DNA of 44,773 nucleotides, from positions 1-44,773 of the forward strand of contig DGSK01000014.1 in NCBI GenBank assembly GCA_002393955.1, written 5' to 3'. Numbering within the stretch: the first letter of the stretch is position 1; each line of letters begins with the position of its first letter. The DNA is from Lachnospiraceae bacterium UBA4364. GTDB taxonomy: Bacteria > Bacillota > Clostridia > Lachnospirales > Lachnospiraceae. The notes below the pieces were generated by a model, which searched no databases, was not told the DNA's origin, and was given only the letters and a program-made list of their open reading frames with translations. Of this stretch, positions 35,044 through 43,198 are shown in pieces. Made by a program: the position numbers and the translations under genes.

Positions 35044-37197
35044 ATGGATGTAAGCCAATATCTTGACATTTTCCTTGACGAGAGCAGGGAACATCTCCAG
35101 AATCTTAATACCAATGTGTTAGCTCTGGAGCAGGACTCAGAAAACATGGACACGATCAACGAGATCTTCCGTACTGCACATACCTTAAAGGGTATGGCCG
35201 GGACCATGGGGTACAAGCGCATGCAGAACCTTACGCATGATATGGAGAACGTCTTCTCTGAAGTGCGTGACGGCAACATCAAAGTAACATCGAGCATGGT
35301 GGATACGCTTTTCCAGTGCCTTGATGCACTTGAAGAGTATGTAACGACCATTCAGGAGACATCCGATGAAGGTGATAATGACAATCAGCCTATCATCAAT
35401 GCACTGAATGCATGTCTTGATGCTAAGGGCGGCGAGGCACCCAAAGAGGAAAGCGCAAAGAAATCCAAGAAGGGCGGAAAGAAGGCCAAGGAAGCAGCTG
35501 CTGAGGAGAAGACAGAGACGGCTTCGGCTGAGGTTCCTTCAATCGAGCTTAATGAGGACGAGCAGAAGGCCGTTGAAGATGCAATGCTTGCAAATAAGAA
35601 GCTGTACAGTGTTCTGGTTAAAGTTCAGGAAAACTGCCTGCTTAAGGCTGCAAGAGCATTCCTCGTTTTTAAGGCTATCGAAGAATTCGGCGAAGTGGTT
35701 GCGGCAAATCCTTCAACCCAGGATATAGAAGATGAAAACTTTGAGTTTGAGTTCAAGGTTCTCATATCTTCAGACGGAGAGCTTGCTCCTATAATAGCTG
35801 CCATCAAGAGTGTATCCGAGATTGCGGATGCATATGGCGGTGTATTTGAGGGCAGTTCATCAGACAGCGGTAAGGCTGAAGAAGCTTCAGAGCCTGAGAC
35901 GGCAGCGCCTGCTGAAAAGGAGCCGGAAGCGAAGAAGGAAGAAGCGCATGAGGCAAAGACTACGGAAGTGGCGAAGGCTGAAAGTGCGGCACCTGCAAAG
36001 AGCGGCGGAAGTGCACCGGCTAAGAAAGCGGCAGGGAAGCCTGCAGTAAACAGGACTGTACGTGTTGATATAGAAAAGCTTGATTCACTGATGAACCTTG
36101 TCAGCGAGCTTATCATTGCCAAAAATTCGCTTGTTAGTTCGGCAACAAGCCTGGGCAGCAATAACAGTCAGCTTAATGACCATATTGAATATCTTGAAAG
36201 TGTGACCACAAACCTTCATGAGTCCGTGATGAAGGTTCGAATGGTACCTATTGAGTCTGTTGTTACCAAGTTCCCTCGTATGATCAGGGATCTTTCCAAG
36301 AAACTCAACAAACCCATAGAGCTGTATATGACCGGTGAAGAGACTGAGCTTGACCGTACGGTGGTTGATGAGATCGGTGATCCTCTGATGCATCTTCTGA
36401 GAAACTCTGCCGATCACGGTATAGAATCGCCTGAAGAGCGTGCAAACAGGGGCAAGCCTGAGGTTGGCTCGATTTATCTGGATGCATATCAGGACGGTAA
36501 CAATGTTGTCATCGAGGTTAAGGACGATGGTAACGGTATAGATGTTGATGCAGTCAGAAAGAAAGCCGTAGAACGCGGCGTAATGACAGAAGATCAGGCA
36601 GCAGCCGCTGATGATAATGAGATAATCAATCTTCTGTTCATGCCCAGCTTTTCAACTGCTAAGCAGGTTACGGATGTATCAGGAAGAGGTGTTGGTCTCG
36701 ATGTTGTTAAGAGCAAGATCGAATCACTTTCCGGCGAGGTTGATGTAAAGACCAAGCTGGGTGAGGGTTCAACATTCAGCATCAGGCTTCCTCTTACGCT
36801 GGCTATCATACAGGCACTCATGGTTGTAGTGGGCAATGAAAAGTATGCTATGGCTTTGGGCGGAATACAGACCATCGAAGACATTAATCCTGCTGATATA
36901 AAGACCGTACAGGGCAGGGAAGTTATCAATCTCCGTGGCAACGTCATCCCTCTTATCAGGCTTGATCAGGTTGTCGGCGTTGAATCCACCCGTTCGGCGG
37001 ATGAGAATATGGTAGTGGTAATCGCCAGAAAGGGTGACAAGCTTGCAGGTTTTGTTGTTGACGAACTTATCGGTCAGCAGGAAATCGTTATCAAGTCCAT
37101 GGGCAAGTATATCAACAAGTGTAAATTCATCAGTGGTGCCACGATTCTCGGTGACGGTGAGATAGCACTCATTATTGATGCGAACGCATTGATCTAA
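35044..37197 (+). CDS. cheA: Chemotaxis histidine kinase CheA
   Basis: A 717-residue cytoplasmic kinase. Domains in order: HPt/P1 with phospho-acceptor His46 in 'RTAHTLKGMAG'; a Lys/Glu/Ala-rich linker; a P2-like domain (about 165-275); a second Ala/Glu/Lys-rich linker (about 280-335); P3 dimerisation helices from 'RVDIEKLDSLMNLVSELIIAKN'; P4 ATPase with the N box 'LLRNSADHGIE', G1 'DDGNGID' and G2 'GRGVGLDVVKSKI'; and P5 CheW-like. All catalytic boxes are intact. It starts one base after the cheB stop. Confidence 0.97.
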   Translation: MDVSQYLDIFLDESREHLQNLNTNVLALEQDSENMDTINEIFRTAHTLKGMAGTMGYKRMQNLTHDMENVFSEVRDGNIKVTSSMVDTLFQCLDALEEYVTTIQETSDEGDNDNQPIINALNACLDAKGGEAPKEESAKKSKKGGKKAKEAAAEEKTETASAEVPSIELNEDEQKAVEDAMLANKKLYSVLVKVQENCLLKAARAFLVFKAIEEFGEVVAANPSTQDIEDENFEFEFKVLISSDGELAPIIAAIKSVSEIADAYGGVFEGSSSDSGKAEEASEPETAAPAEKEPEAKKEEAHEAKTTEVAKAESAAPAKSGGSAPAKKAAGKPAVNRTVRVDIEKLDSLMNLVSELIIAKNSLVSSATSLGSNNSQLNDHIEYLESVTTNLHESVMKVRMVPIESVVTKFPRMIRDLSKKLNKPIELYMTGEETELDRTVVDEIGDPLMHLLRNSADHGIESPEERANRGKPEVGSIYLDAYQDGNNVVIEVKDDGNGIDVDAVRKKAVERGVMTEDQAAAADDNEIINLLFMPSFSTAKQVTDVSGRGVGLDVVKSKIESLSGEVDVKTKLGEGSTFSIRLPLTLAIIQALMVVVGNEKYAMALGGIQTIEDINPADIKTVQGREVINLRGNVIPLIRLDQVVGVESTRSADENMVVVIARKGDKLAGFVVDELIGQQEIVIKSMGKYINKCKFISGATILGDGEIALIIDANALI

Positions 37198-37210
37198 GGG
37201 GGACCGGAAA

Positions 37211-37684
37211 ATGGAAAATGAATTAGCAATCAGCAAGGCAGGATTTGAGGAAAACAGTGTTGTTACAACAACGCAGTATATCGTGATCTCACTGGGAACA
37301 GAGCAGTATGGTATAGATATCAAGTATATCGACAATATCGTACGCATGCAGCAGATTACAAGAGTTCCGCAGGTTTCACCGTACTGGAAAGGTGTAATAA
37401 ATCTGCGAGGTGAAGTAATACCTGTAATGAGCCTCAGGGTGAAGATGGGTCTGGAGAAAGATGTTGAGACTAAGAATTCCAGGATCATCATCATAAAACA
37501 GGATCAGCATGAGCCAATAGGAGTTATGGTCGATTCTGTAAAGGAAGTCGTTACTTTGAGCTCAAATCAGGTTGAAAAGGTGACCGGTGAGGCAAAGGAA
37601 GACGGATATGTTTCCGGTATAGGAAAGCAGGAAACAGGTCTGATATCGCTTCTGGATATCGAGCAGGTAATGCAGGATATGTGA
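37211..37684 (+). CDS. cheW: Chemotaxis coupling protein CheW
   Basis: A 157-residue adaptor joining chemoreceptors to CheA. The CheW fold is shown by 'QYIVISLGTEQYGIDIKYI', 'RVPQVSPYWKGVINLRGEVIPVMSLR' and 'IGVMVDSVKEVVTL'. It follows cheA by 13 bases with GGGGGA upstream. A short Lys/Glu N-terminal extension of about 20 residues precedes the fold. Confidence 0.96.
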   Translation: MENELAISKAGFEENSVVTTTQYIVISLGTEQYGIDIKYIDNIVRMQQITRVPQVSPYWKGVINLRGEVIPVMSLRVKMGLEKDVETKNSRIIIIKQDQHEPIGVMVDSVKEVVTLSSNQVEKVTGEAKEDGYVSGIGKQETGLISLLDIEQVMQDM

Positions 37685-37690
37685 GTTTGT

Positions 37691-37730
37691 AATGGCTGTT
37701 CAGAACCATAATCGGTTCTGAATGGCTGTT
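37691..37730 (+). repeat. 10-base direct repeats flanking a palindrome (cheW-cheC gap)
   Basis: AATGGCTGTT at 37691-37700 and 37721-37730 are identical and flank a 20-base hairpin, CAGAACC-ataatc-GGTTCTG (37701-37720). The layout looks like a tiny insertion with a target duplication, or an RNA processing or attenuation site. Confidence 0.6.
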
Positions 37731-37776
37731 GCTGTTACAGGATGTGAGGACTCAGGGTTTAGAAGGGGTTAACAAT

Positions 37777-38394
37777 ATGTCTGAAATAAGCGTTGATGAG
37801 ATATCAAGTCAGTATTTTGATGTGCTCAAGGAAATCGGAAATATAGGTGCAGGTAACGCTACCACAGCACTCTCATCCATGCTGGGTGAAAAGGTCGATA
37901 TGGCAGTTCCAAAGGTTCGCCTTATGGAATTTAAGGATGTCGGGACGACCATGGGCGGTGAGGAGCAGATAGTTGCCGGCATATATCTGGTGGTGGATGG
38001 AGATATTCATGGCAGTATCATGTTCGTACAACGCAAAGAATCTGCCAAGACCATGATCAGCAAGCTTATGGGTATGCCGTCTGAACAACCGGATGAATTT
38101 TCCGAGATGGAGTTATCAGCCCTTAAGGAAATAGGAAATATAATCACAGGGGCGTATCTTAATTCACTTGCCACGCTTACTAATCTTACTATTTTCCCTT
38201 CGGTACCTGATGTTTGTATCGATATGGCAGGAGCAATCCTTTCTGTGCCGGCTATCGAGTTCGGTACTATTGCAGACAAGCTTTTGCTTATTGAAACTGA
38301 TTTTACTGATGATGAAGATATGTCCGGTTTCTTTATACTTGTTCCGGATGCAGAGTCGTATGAAAAGATACTTAAAGCACTTGGAGTGATGTGA
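37777..38394 (+). CDS. cheC: CheY-phosphate phosphatase CheC
   Basis: A 205-residue phosphatase of the CheC/FliY/CheX family. Two ExxN catalytic sites are present: E19-IG-N22 and E118-IG-N121. 'IGNIGAGNATTALSSMLG' is diagnostic. The frame is open to ATG 37729, which lies in the direct-repeat region, but ATG 37777 is preferred because AAGGGG (37763-37768) is 8 bases upstream. It is paired with cheD, whose product binds and stimulates CheC. Confidence 0.95.
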   Translation: MSEISVDEISSQYFDVLKEIGNIGAGNATTALSSMLGEKVDMAVPKVRLMEFKDVGTTMGGEEQIVAGIYLVVDGDIHGSIMFVQRKESAKTMISKLMGMPSEQPDEFSEMELSALKEIGNIITGAYLNSLATLTNLTIFPSVPDVCIDMAGAILSVPAIEFGTIADKLLLIETDFTDDEDMSGFFILVPDAESYEKILKALGVM

Positions 38395-38395
38395 T

Positions 38396-38881
38396 ATGGC
38401 GGAGACTATTAAAGTCGGAATTGCTGATCTGAATGTATGTACACCACCAAATCTTATCACTACAATAGGTTTGGGTAGTTGTGTAGGAATAGCAATCAGG
38501 GATAAGACTACCAAGGTCGGTGGTCTGGTGCATGTTATGCTTCCAAGTTCTCAGGAAGTAAAGAGTAATTCAAATGTGGCAAAATTTGCGGATACAGGCA
38601 TACCGGAGTTGGTAAGCAGGCTTGAGAAGATGGGGGCCTCCCGTACCAGGATGGTTGCCAAGATAGCCGGTGGTGCAAAGATGTTTGCTTTCCAGTCAAA
38701 GACTGAACTTGCTGCCGTCGGCGAACGCAATGTGGAAGCTACCAAGAAAGCTTTGGCTGCCCTTCGCATTCCTATAATCGCAGAGGACACGGGTGAGAAT
38801 TACGGGCGGACAGTTACCTTTAATCCGGAAACCGGTGATTATGAGATAAAGGCAGTAGGGAAGCCTGTTAAGGTGATATGA
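38396..38881 (+). CDS. cheD: Chemoreceptor glutamine deamidase CheD
   Basis: A 161-residue enzyme that deamidates receptor glutamines and, when bound to CheC, tunes adaptation. The catalytic Cys29 in 'GLGSCVGIAI' and His46 in 'LVHVMLP' are present with the conserved Thr. It starts one base after cheC and overlaps the next gene by 4 bases. Confidence 0.95.
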   Translation: MAETIKVGIADLNVCTPPNLITTIGLGSCVGIAIRDKTTKVGGLVHVMLPSSQEVKSNSNVAKFADTGIPELVSRLEKMGASRTRMVAKIAGGAKMFAFQSKTELAAVGERNVEATKKALAALRIPIIAEDTGENYGRTVTFNPETGDYEIKAVGKPVKVI

Positions 38882-39159
38882 GTTCAGATAATTCCGGAAA
38901 AAAGAATAACTTAAAAACTAAAAATCTGCCACCATTGTTTATGATGTGCGGTGGGTGTGTTGCACTTGTCATATGTCTTGTGCAGAAACAGCCGCTGCTT
39001 ACATTATTGGTGGTTCTTTTTATTACTTTACTTGTTTTTGCAATACTTGGGACCATAGTAAAGTCTATAGTCGATCAGTTTAATATGACGATGAGGTACT
39101 CGGATTATTTTGAAGACCCCGGAGATCTTGTCGAGAAGCGGACTATGGATGATATTTAA
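38878..39159 (+). CDS. Small two-helix membrane protein, unknown function
   Basis: A 93-residue protein with a polar N-terminus (about 1-18), two hydrophobic helices (about 19-35 and 38-62) and an acidic C-terminal tail. I do not recognise the family. Overlap with cheD (ATGA) and position before sigD place it in the motility operon. A role in motor or receptor function can only be inferred. Confidence 0.75.
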   Translation: MSSDNSGKKNNLKTKNLPPLFMMCGGCVALVICLVQKQPLLTLLVVLFITLLVFAILGTIVKSIVDQFNMTMRYSDYFEDPGDLVEKRTMDDI

Positions 39160-39228
39160 ATCGTAACCGGAAGAAACTGCAGGTTTTGACCGGTTACTTT
39201 AAATAACGCTCTGCAGGAGTTTGATGAT

Positions 39229-39999
39229 ATGGATGAAGCTGCAAGAGAACGCCTATGGATGGATTATTCAAGGCTTCATACACAGGAGATAAGGGACAGT
39301 CTGATAGTCGAGTATGCCCCTTTGGTTAAAGTCGTTGCAGGACGGCTTTGCATGTATCTCGGCAGTAACGTCGAATATGATGATCTGGTGGGATTCGGGG
39401 TGTTCGGTCTCATAGATGCGATAGAAAAATTCGACACCAGGAAGAATATAAAATTTGAGACCTATGCATCTCTTCGTATAAGGGGAGAGATCATCGATCA
39501 GATCAGGAAAAGTGACTGGATTCCAAGGACTATAAGGCAGAAGCAGAAACAGCTTGATGCCGTTATGAAGGATATTGAAGCTAAGACCGGCAGACAGGCT
39601 ACTGACGAAGAGATTGCCGAAGCTCTGGGAATTTCAGCGGATGAGCTGGTAAACTGGCAGTCGCAGATGAATCTGACCAATGTGGTATCCCTGGACGAAT
39701 TCGTGGACGCCGGAATGGAAATAAGCGATGCCAACAGTTACAGCAGACGATATACTTCTCCTGAGGAGAATATGGAGCGCTCCGAGCTTAAAAGCATGCT
39801 GGAGGAAGCTATCGATCAGCTTACGGAAAAGGAACGCAGTGTCATACTTTTTTACTACTACGAGGATCTTACAGTTAAAGAAATCGCACAGGTAATGGAA
39901 GTAACGGAATCAAGGGTTTCCCAGCTCCATACCAAGGCGTTGCAGAAAATGAAGAAGGTAATGGGCGAGTACGTTGGAATACTTGCACAGCTTGCATGA
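39229..39999 (+). CDS. sigD: Flagellar sigma factor SigD/FliA (sigma-28)
   Basis: A 256-residue sigma factor for late motility genes. Region 2 includes 'YDDLVGFGVFGLIDAIEKFD' and 'FETYASLRIRGEIIDQIRKSDWIPR', region 3 follows, and region 4 holds the helix-turn-helix 'LTVKEIAQVMEVTESRVSQLHTKAL'. Length is typical. ATG 39229 has GCAGGAG upstream. The anti-sigma factor FlgM is not in this window. A sigma-D promoter at 20183-20210 upstream of the operon suggests positive feedback. Confidence 0.96.
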   Translation: MDEAARERLWMDYSRLHTQEIRDSLIVEYAPLVKVVAGRLCMYLGSNVEYDDLVGFGVFGLIDAIEKFDTRKNIKFETYASLRIRGEIIDQIRKSDWIPRTIRQKQKQLDAVMKDIEAKTGRQATDEEIAEALGISADELVNWQSQMNLTNVVSLDEFVDAGMEISDANSYSRRYTSPEENMERSELKSMLEEAIDQLTEKERSVILFYYYEDLTVKEIAQVMEVTESRVSQLHTKALQKMKKVMGEYVGILAQLA

Positions 40000-40017
40000 T
40001 GATCATTGGGGGTGTTT

Positions 40018-41604
40018 ATGAACGGATATTTTAAGGTTTTGTCGGATCCAAAAGGTACTTTTTTACAGCTATTTGCACCTACGGACGGCGGAGAGGCTGT
40101 TCAGCTCAAGGAAATAATTCAATATCTGAATGAAAAGAAGATTTCATTTGATCTGAAGCAGCTTAATGACGGCGTTGCTTCGGCTTCTTTCGATAAGCCG
40201 ATTTTTTTATCTCCGGCAAAGCTTCTGCCTTTATCTGAAAGCTGTAGCGTTACCATTGCAGAGGATGGCATGTCCGCAAAGGCGAGATTTTATCCTGCCG
40301 CTACCAATGGGCGTGAATTGAATGCGGAAGATATAAGAAGCAGCTGCAGACTGGCCGGAATCAGATTCGGAATAGATGAAGATGTGATAGCCGGGTATAT
40401 CGGAAATAAGCAGTACTGTACGGATTACATTGTGGCGAAAGGAAAGCCTGTAGAGGAAGGTACGGATGCCGTAATAGAATATTTTTTCAATACGGATAAT
40501 AAGATCAGGCCTACACTTAAGGAAGACGGAACGGTTGATTTCTTCAACCTCAATCTTGTAAATCACTGCAAAAAGGGGGATGTGCTGGCAAAGCTTACGC
40601 CGGCTGTAAAAGGAAATGCCGGCATGTCTGTAAGGGGCGATAAGGTTTTGCCCAGGGAAGTGAAAGTTACAAGCTTACAGTATGGGCTTAATATTGACAT
40701 AAGTGAAGATAAGTGTACAATAACTTCGCAGGTCGACGGACATGTGTCTCTGACAGGAAATAAGGTATTTGTCTCGGATGTGCTGACTGTTACCAATGTG
40801 GACAATTCCACAGGTAATATTGAATATGACGGTACTGTGGTCGTAATGGGCAATGTGAATACAAATTTCAGTGTCAAGGCAAAAGGCGATGTTGAGGTAA
40901 AAGGTGCTGTTGAAGGCGCATATATAGAATCCGGCGGCAACATCTTTCTTACCAGGGGCATAAATGGAATGGGGCGTGCCAAGATCGTGGCAGGCGGAAA
41001 TATCGTAGCCAAGTTCATTGAGAACAGTACTGCTACAGCAGCTGGCTATATTGATGCAGATGCTATTCTTCATTCCAATATAAGCGCAGGGACAGAAGTT
41101 CATGTCATGAGCAAAAAGGGCTTTATTGTAGGGGGTACGGTACAGGCGACTTCCAAGGTCTGTGCTAAAACTCTTGGATCGGCCATGGGTGCAGATACCA
41201 AGGTTACCGTGGGGATGGATACGAGGATTTCCGCGCGCATAGCAGAGCTGAATAAGGAAATCGGCGATATACAGAAGAATATGAAGACGATGCTTCCGGT
41301 ACTTGATGCGGCCAAGAAGAAGCTTGCCAATGGGATCAAGATGACTCCGGATCAGGTGAAGAATGTTCAGCAGCTCGCGATAACCGTCAAGGCGCTGCAG
41401 CAGAAGCTGGAAGCTGATACAAAGGAGCTGGAGGAACTTAAGGGAACTGCAACGGATAATTCAAAGGCTACTGTAGAGGTGACCGGCGAGGTGTATCCGG
41501 GGACTATAATAGCTATATCCGATCTGTCAATGATAGTGAAGAGTACATACAAATACTGCCGATTCGTTGTGGAAAAGGGAGATGTGAAGATGGCTGCACT
41601 TTGA
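40018..41604 (+). CDS. FapA family protein (DUF342)
   Basis: A 528-residue cytoplasmic protein with an N-terminal domain (about 1-165), a right-handed beta-helix of the FapA/polymer-forming type (about 170-385, 'VKAKGDVEVKGAVEGAYIESGGNIFL' and similar rungs) and a C-terminal coiled coil (about 400-480). Its genetic link to sigD is common in clostridia, but its role is not settled. ATG 40018 has GGGGG (40008-40012) 5 bases upstream; GTG 40012 and TTG 40006 are in-frame alternatives. Confidence 0.9.
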   Translation: MNGYFKVLSDPKGTFLQLFAPTDGGEAVQLKEIIQYLNEKKISFDLKQLNDGVASASFDKPIFLSPAKLLPLSESCSVTIAEDGMSAKARFYPAATNGRELNAEDIRSSCRLAGIRFGIDEDVIAGYIGNKQYCTDYIVAKGKPVEEGTDAVIEYFFNTDNKIRPTLKEDGTVDFFNLNLVNHCKKGDVLAKLTPAVKGNAGMSVRGDKVLPREVKVTSLQYGLNIDISEDKCTITSQVDGHVSLTGNKVFVSDVLTVTNVDNSTGNIEYDGTVVVMGNVNTNFSVKAKGDVEVKGAVEGAYIESGGNIFLTRGINGMGRAKIVAGGNIVAKFIENSTATAAGYIDADAILHSNISAGTEVHVMSKKGFIVGGTVQATSKVCAKTLGSAMGADTKVTVGMDTRISARIAELNKEIGDIQKNMKTMLPVLDAAKKKLANGIKMTPDQVKNVQQLAITVKALQQKLEADTKELEELKGTATDNSKATVEVTGEVYPGTIIAISDLSMIVKSTYKYCRFVVEKGDVKMAAL

Positions 41605-41631
41605 TCATGAATGTTCTTACGGAGGAGACAT

Positions 41632-41946
41632 ATGGCTATAGGAATGGTGGAAATGCAGGGGAGCATCCCCAGAGTACAGGATTTTCAGACACAGCAGCAG
41701 TTTGAGAATGACAAGGGTGCCATTTACCAGTCTCAGCAGCATGTTGAAGGCGAAAAACAGATAGAGCAGAACAGCACAAATGTGCACGAAAAGGAAGATG
41801 CAAATGCGGAGACTGAGGCTGACGGAAAGCAGCGGGGTGGTTACGCAGGTGACGGCGGTAAACGCCGCAGGGAAAACGAAAAAGAAGCTAAACCCCGTGA
41901 CCGGGTAGTCGTTAAGGGCCGGGGGGGCTTTGATATAAAGATTTAA
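41632..41946 (+). CDS. Small hydrophilic protein, unknown function
   Basis: A 104-residue protein with a Gln-rich first half ('QTQQQFENDKG...QSQQHVEGEKQIEQ'), a Glu/Asp/Lys middle part and a basic end, 'RDRVVVKGRGGFDIKI'. It has no membrane helix or signal and is probably largely disordered. ATG 41632 is chosen over ATG 41611 because GGAGGA lies 5 bases upstream. Position after fapA ties it to the motility operon; no function is assigned. Confidence 0.75.
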   Translation: MAIGMVEMQGSIPRVQDFQTQQQFENDKGAIYQSQQHVEGEKQIEQNSTNVHEKEDANAETEADGKQRGGYAGDGGKRRRENEKEAKPRDRVVVKGRGGFDIKI

Positions 41947-42001
41947 TAAGTAAAACGGCTCGGAGAAGTCACATTCGTGATTTCTCTTCATGGAGGTAAA
42001 A

Positions 42002-43183
42002 ATGACAGCGTTTGAAATAGTGCTGCTGACGACAGGTGTTATTGCTTTCGTCATCAGCTTCTTTATTCCGGAGGGTAAAGGTAAAGAAGCAAGCCTGGAT
42101 GAGGAAAAACTACAGGAGATCATAGATGAAAAGGTGAATAACGCAAAGCGCCGCATTGATGATCTTACAGAAGAAAATGTGAACTATTCCATGGAAAAAT
42201 CGGAAAGAGCCCTGGAAAAGATCACAAACGAAAAGATACTTGCTGTGGGGGACTATTCGGATTCTATAATGAACGATCTGAATAAAACCCATCAGGAAGT
42301 AGTTTTTCTGTCTGATATGCTGGACAAGAATAAGGGGGACCTTACGAAGCTTCTGCTGGAAACAGACAAGATTTCCAAGGAAGCATCAAGGGCTGCGAAT
42401 GATGCTTACAATCTGGCGTCAAATGCGGAGAAACTTTCAGAGAATGCTATGGAGACCGCAAAGAAGGCTGAAACCCAGGCTATGGTGGCTGAGGATAAGA
42501 TGCTCGAGGCAAGACGTATGCTTATTGAGGGTGATCCGGATAGGACAGCGTCAGGTTATGATGTCTTAGCAGCATCCGTAGATGCTGCCGGGGAGAAATC
42601 AGATACAGACGGAAGTCAGAACACAGAGGCTCCTGTTGCAGACGATTTATCGCAGAATGTTCCGACTGATGAAAAAGGATCGGATGAAAGTGTTGTTTCA
42701 CGGGCAAGAAAGGCTGTTGCGAGGAAGACCGCAAGGTCTGCCGGCCGTAGAAAAAAAACTGTAGAAGAGACAGACAATGTTTCTGCTGATGACAGGGAGA
42801 TGGATAATGCTGAAGGAGCAGGTGAGGATTATCCTTCAGATGAAGATGATGACAGTTTTGACAATGCCCAGATGACTCTTCTCGATATGGGGGATCTGAC
42901 AGAAGAAAGGGATATGTCTGAGTTTAAGGCTGAGCTGGAAAAAGAGGCTGCTGCGGACAGGCAGCGTGTCAGCAGAAGGAATGTTCGAAGGAGCAAGAAG
43001 AATTCAGGGGAAGAACGGATAAGTCTCAGATTCAATGATTCGGAGGATATGCCTGAGAATAATAACGAGCGTATCCTTGCCATGCATAAAATGGGAAGAT
43101 CAAATGTGGCAATCGCAAAGGATTTAGGACTGGGGATCGGTGAGGTCAAGCTGGTGATAGATCTTTATGAAAGTATGCTTTGA
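42002..43183 (+). CDS. SwrB-like/DUF6115 membrane-anchored protein
   Basis: A 393-residue protein with an N-terminal membrane helix (about 3-21), a long coiled coil (about 30-175), a disordered Asp/Glu/Ser region (about 180-335) and a C-terminal helix-turn-helix-like motif, 'RILAMHKMGRSNVAIAKDLGLG' followed by IGEVKLVIDLY. TM-coil-HTH next to sigD resembles Bacillus SwrB, which activates the flagellar export gate, but this protein is over twice as long. ATG 42002 has GGAGGT 5-6 bases upstream and replaces ATG 41990. Confident as a gene, moderate for the family. Confidence 0.8.
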   Translation: MTAFEIVLLTTGVIAFVISFFIPEGKGKEASLDEEKLQEIIDEKVNNAKRRIDDLTEENVNYSMEKSERALEKITNEKILAVGDYSDSIMNDLNKTHQEVVFLSDMLDKNKGDLTKLLLETDKISKEASRAANDAYNLASNAEKLSENAMETAKKAETQAMVAEDKMLEARRMLIEGDPDRTASGYDVLAASVDAAGEKSDTDGSQNTEAPVADDLSQNVPTDEKGSDESVVSRARKAVARKTARSAGRRKKTVEETDNVSADDREMDNAEGAGEDYPSDEDDDSFDNAQMTLLDMGDLTEERDMSEFKAELEKEAAADRQRVSRRNVRRSKKNSGEERISLRFNDSEDMPENNNERILAMHKMGRSNVAIAKDLGLGIGEVKLVIDLYESML

Positions 43184-43198
43184 CCGGGGTGGTTTTGA

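Noticed and set aside
35625..36161. A 178-codon minus-strand frame within cheA
   Set aside because: It is antisense to the Ala/Glu/Lys-rich linkers of CheA; the low-complexity codons keep the opposite frame open.
38878..39159. FlgM-type anti-sigma factor
   Set aside because: Position before sigD is suggestive, but the protein has two membrane helices and no FlgM-like sequence.
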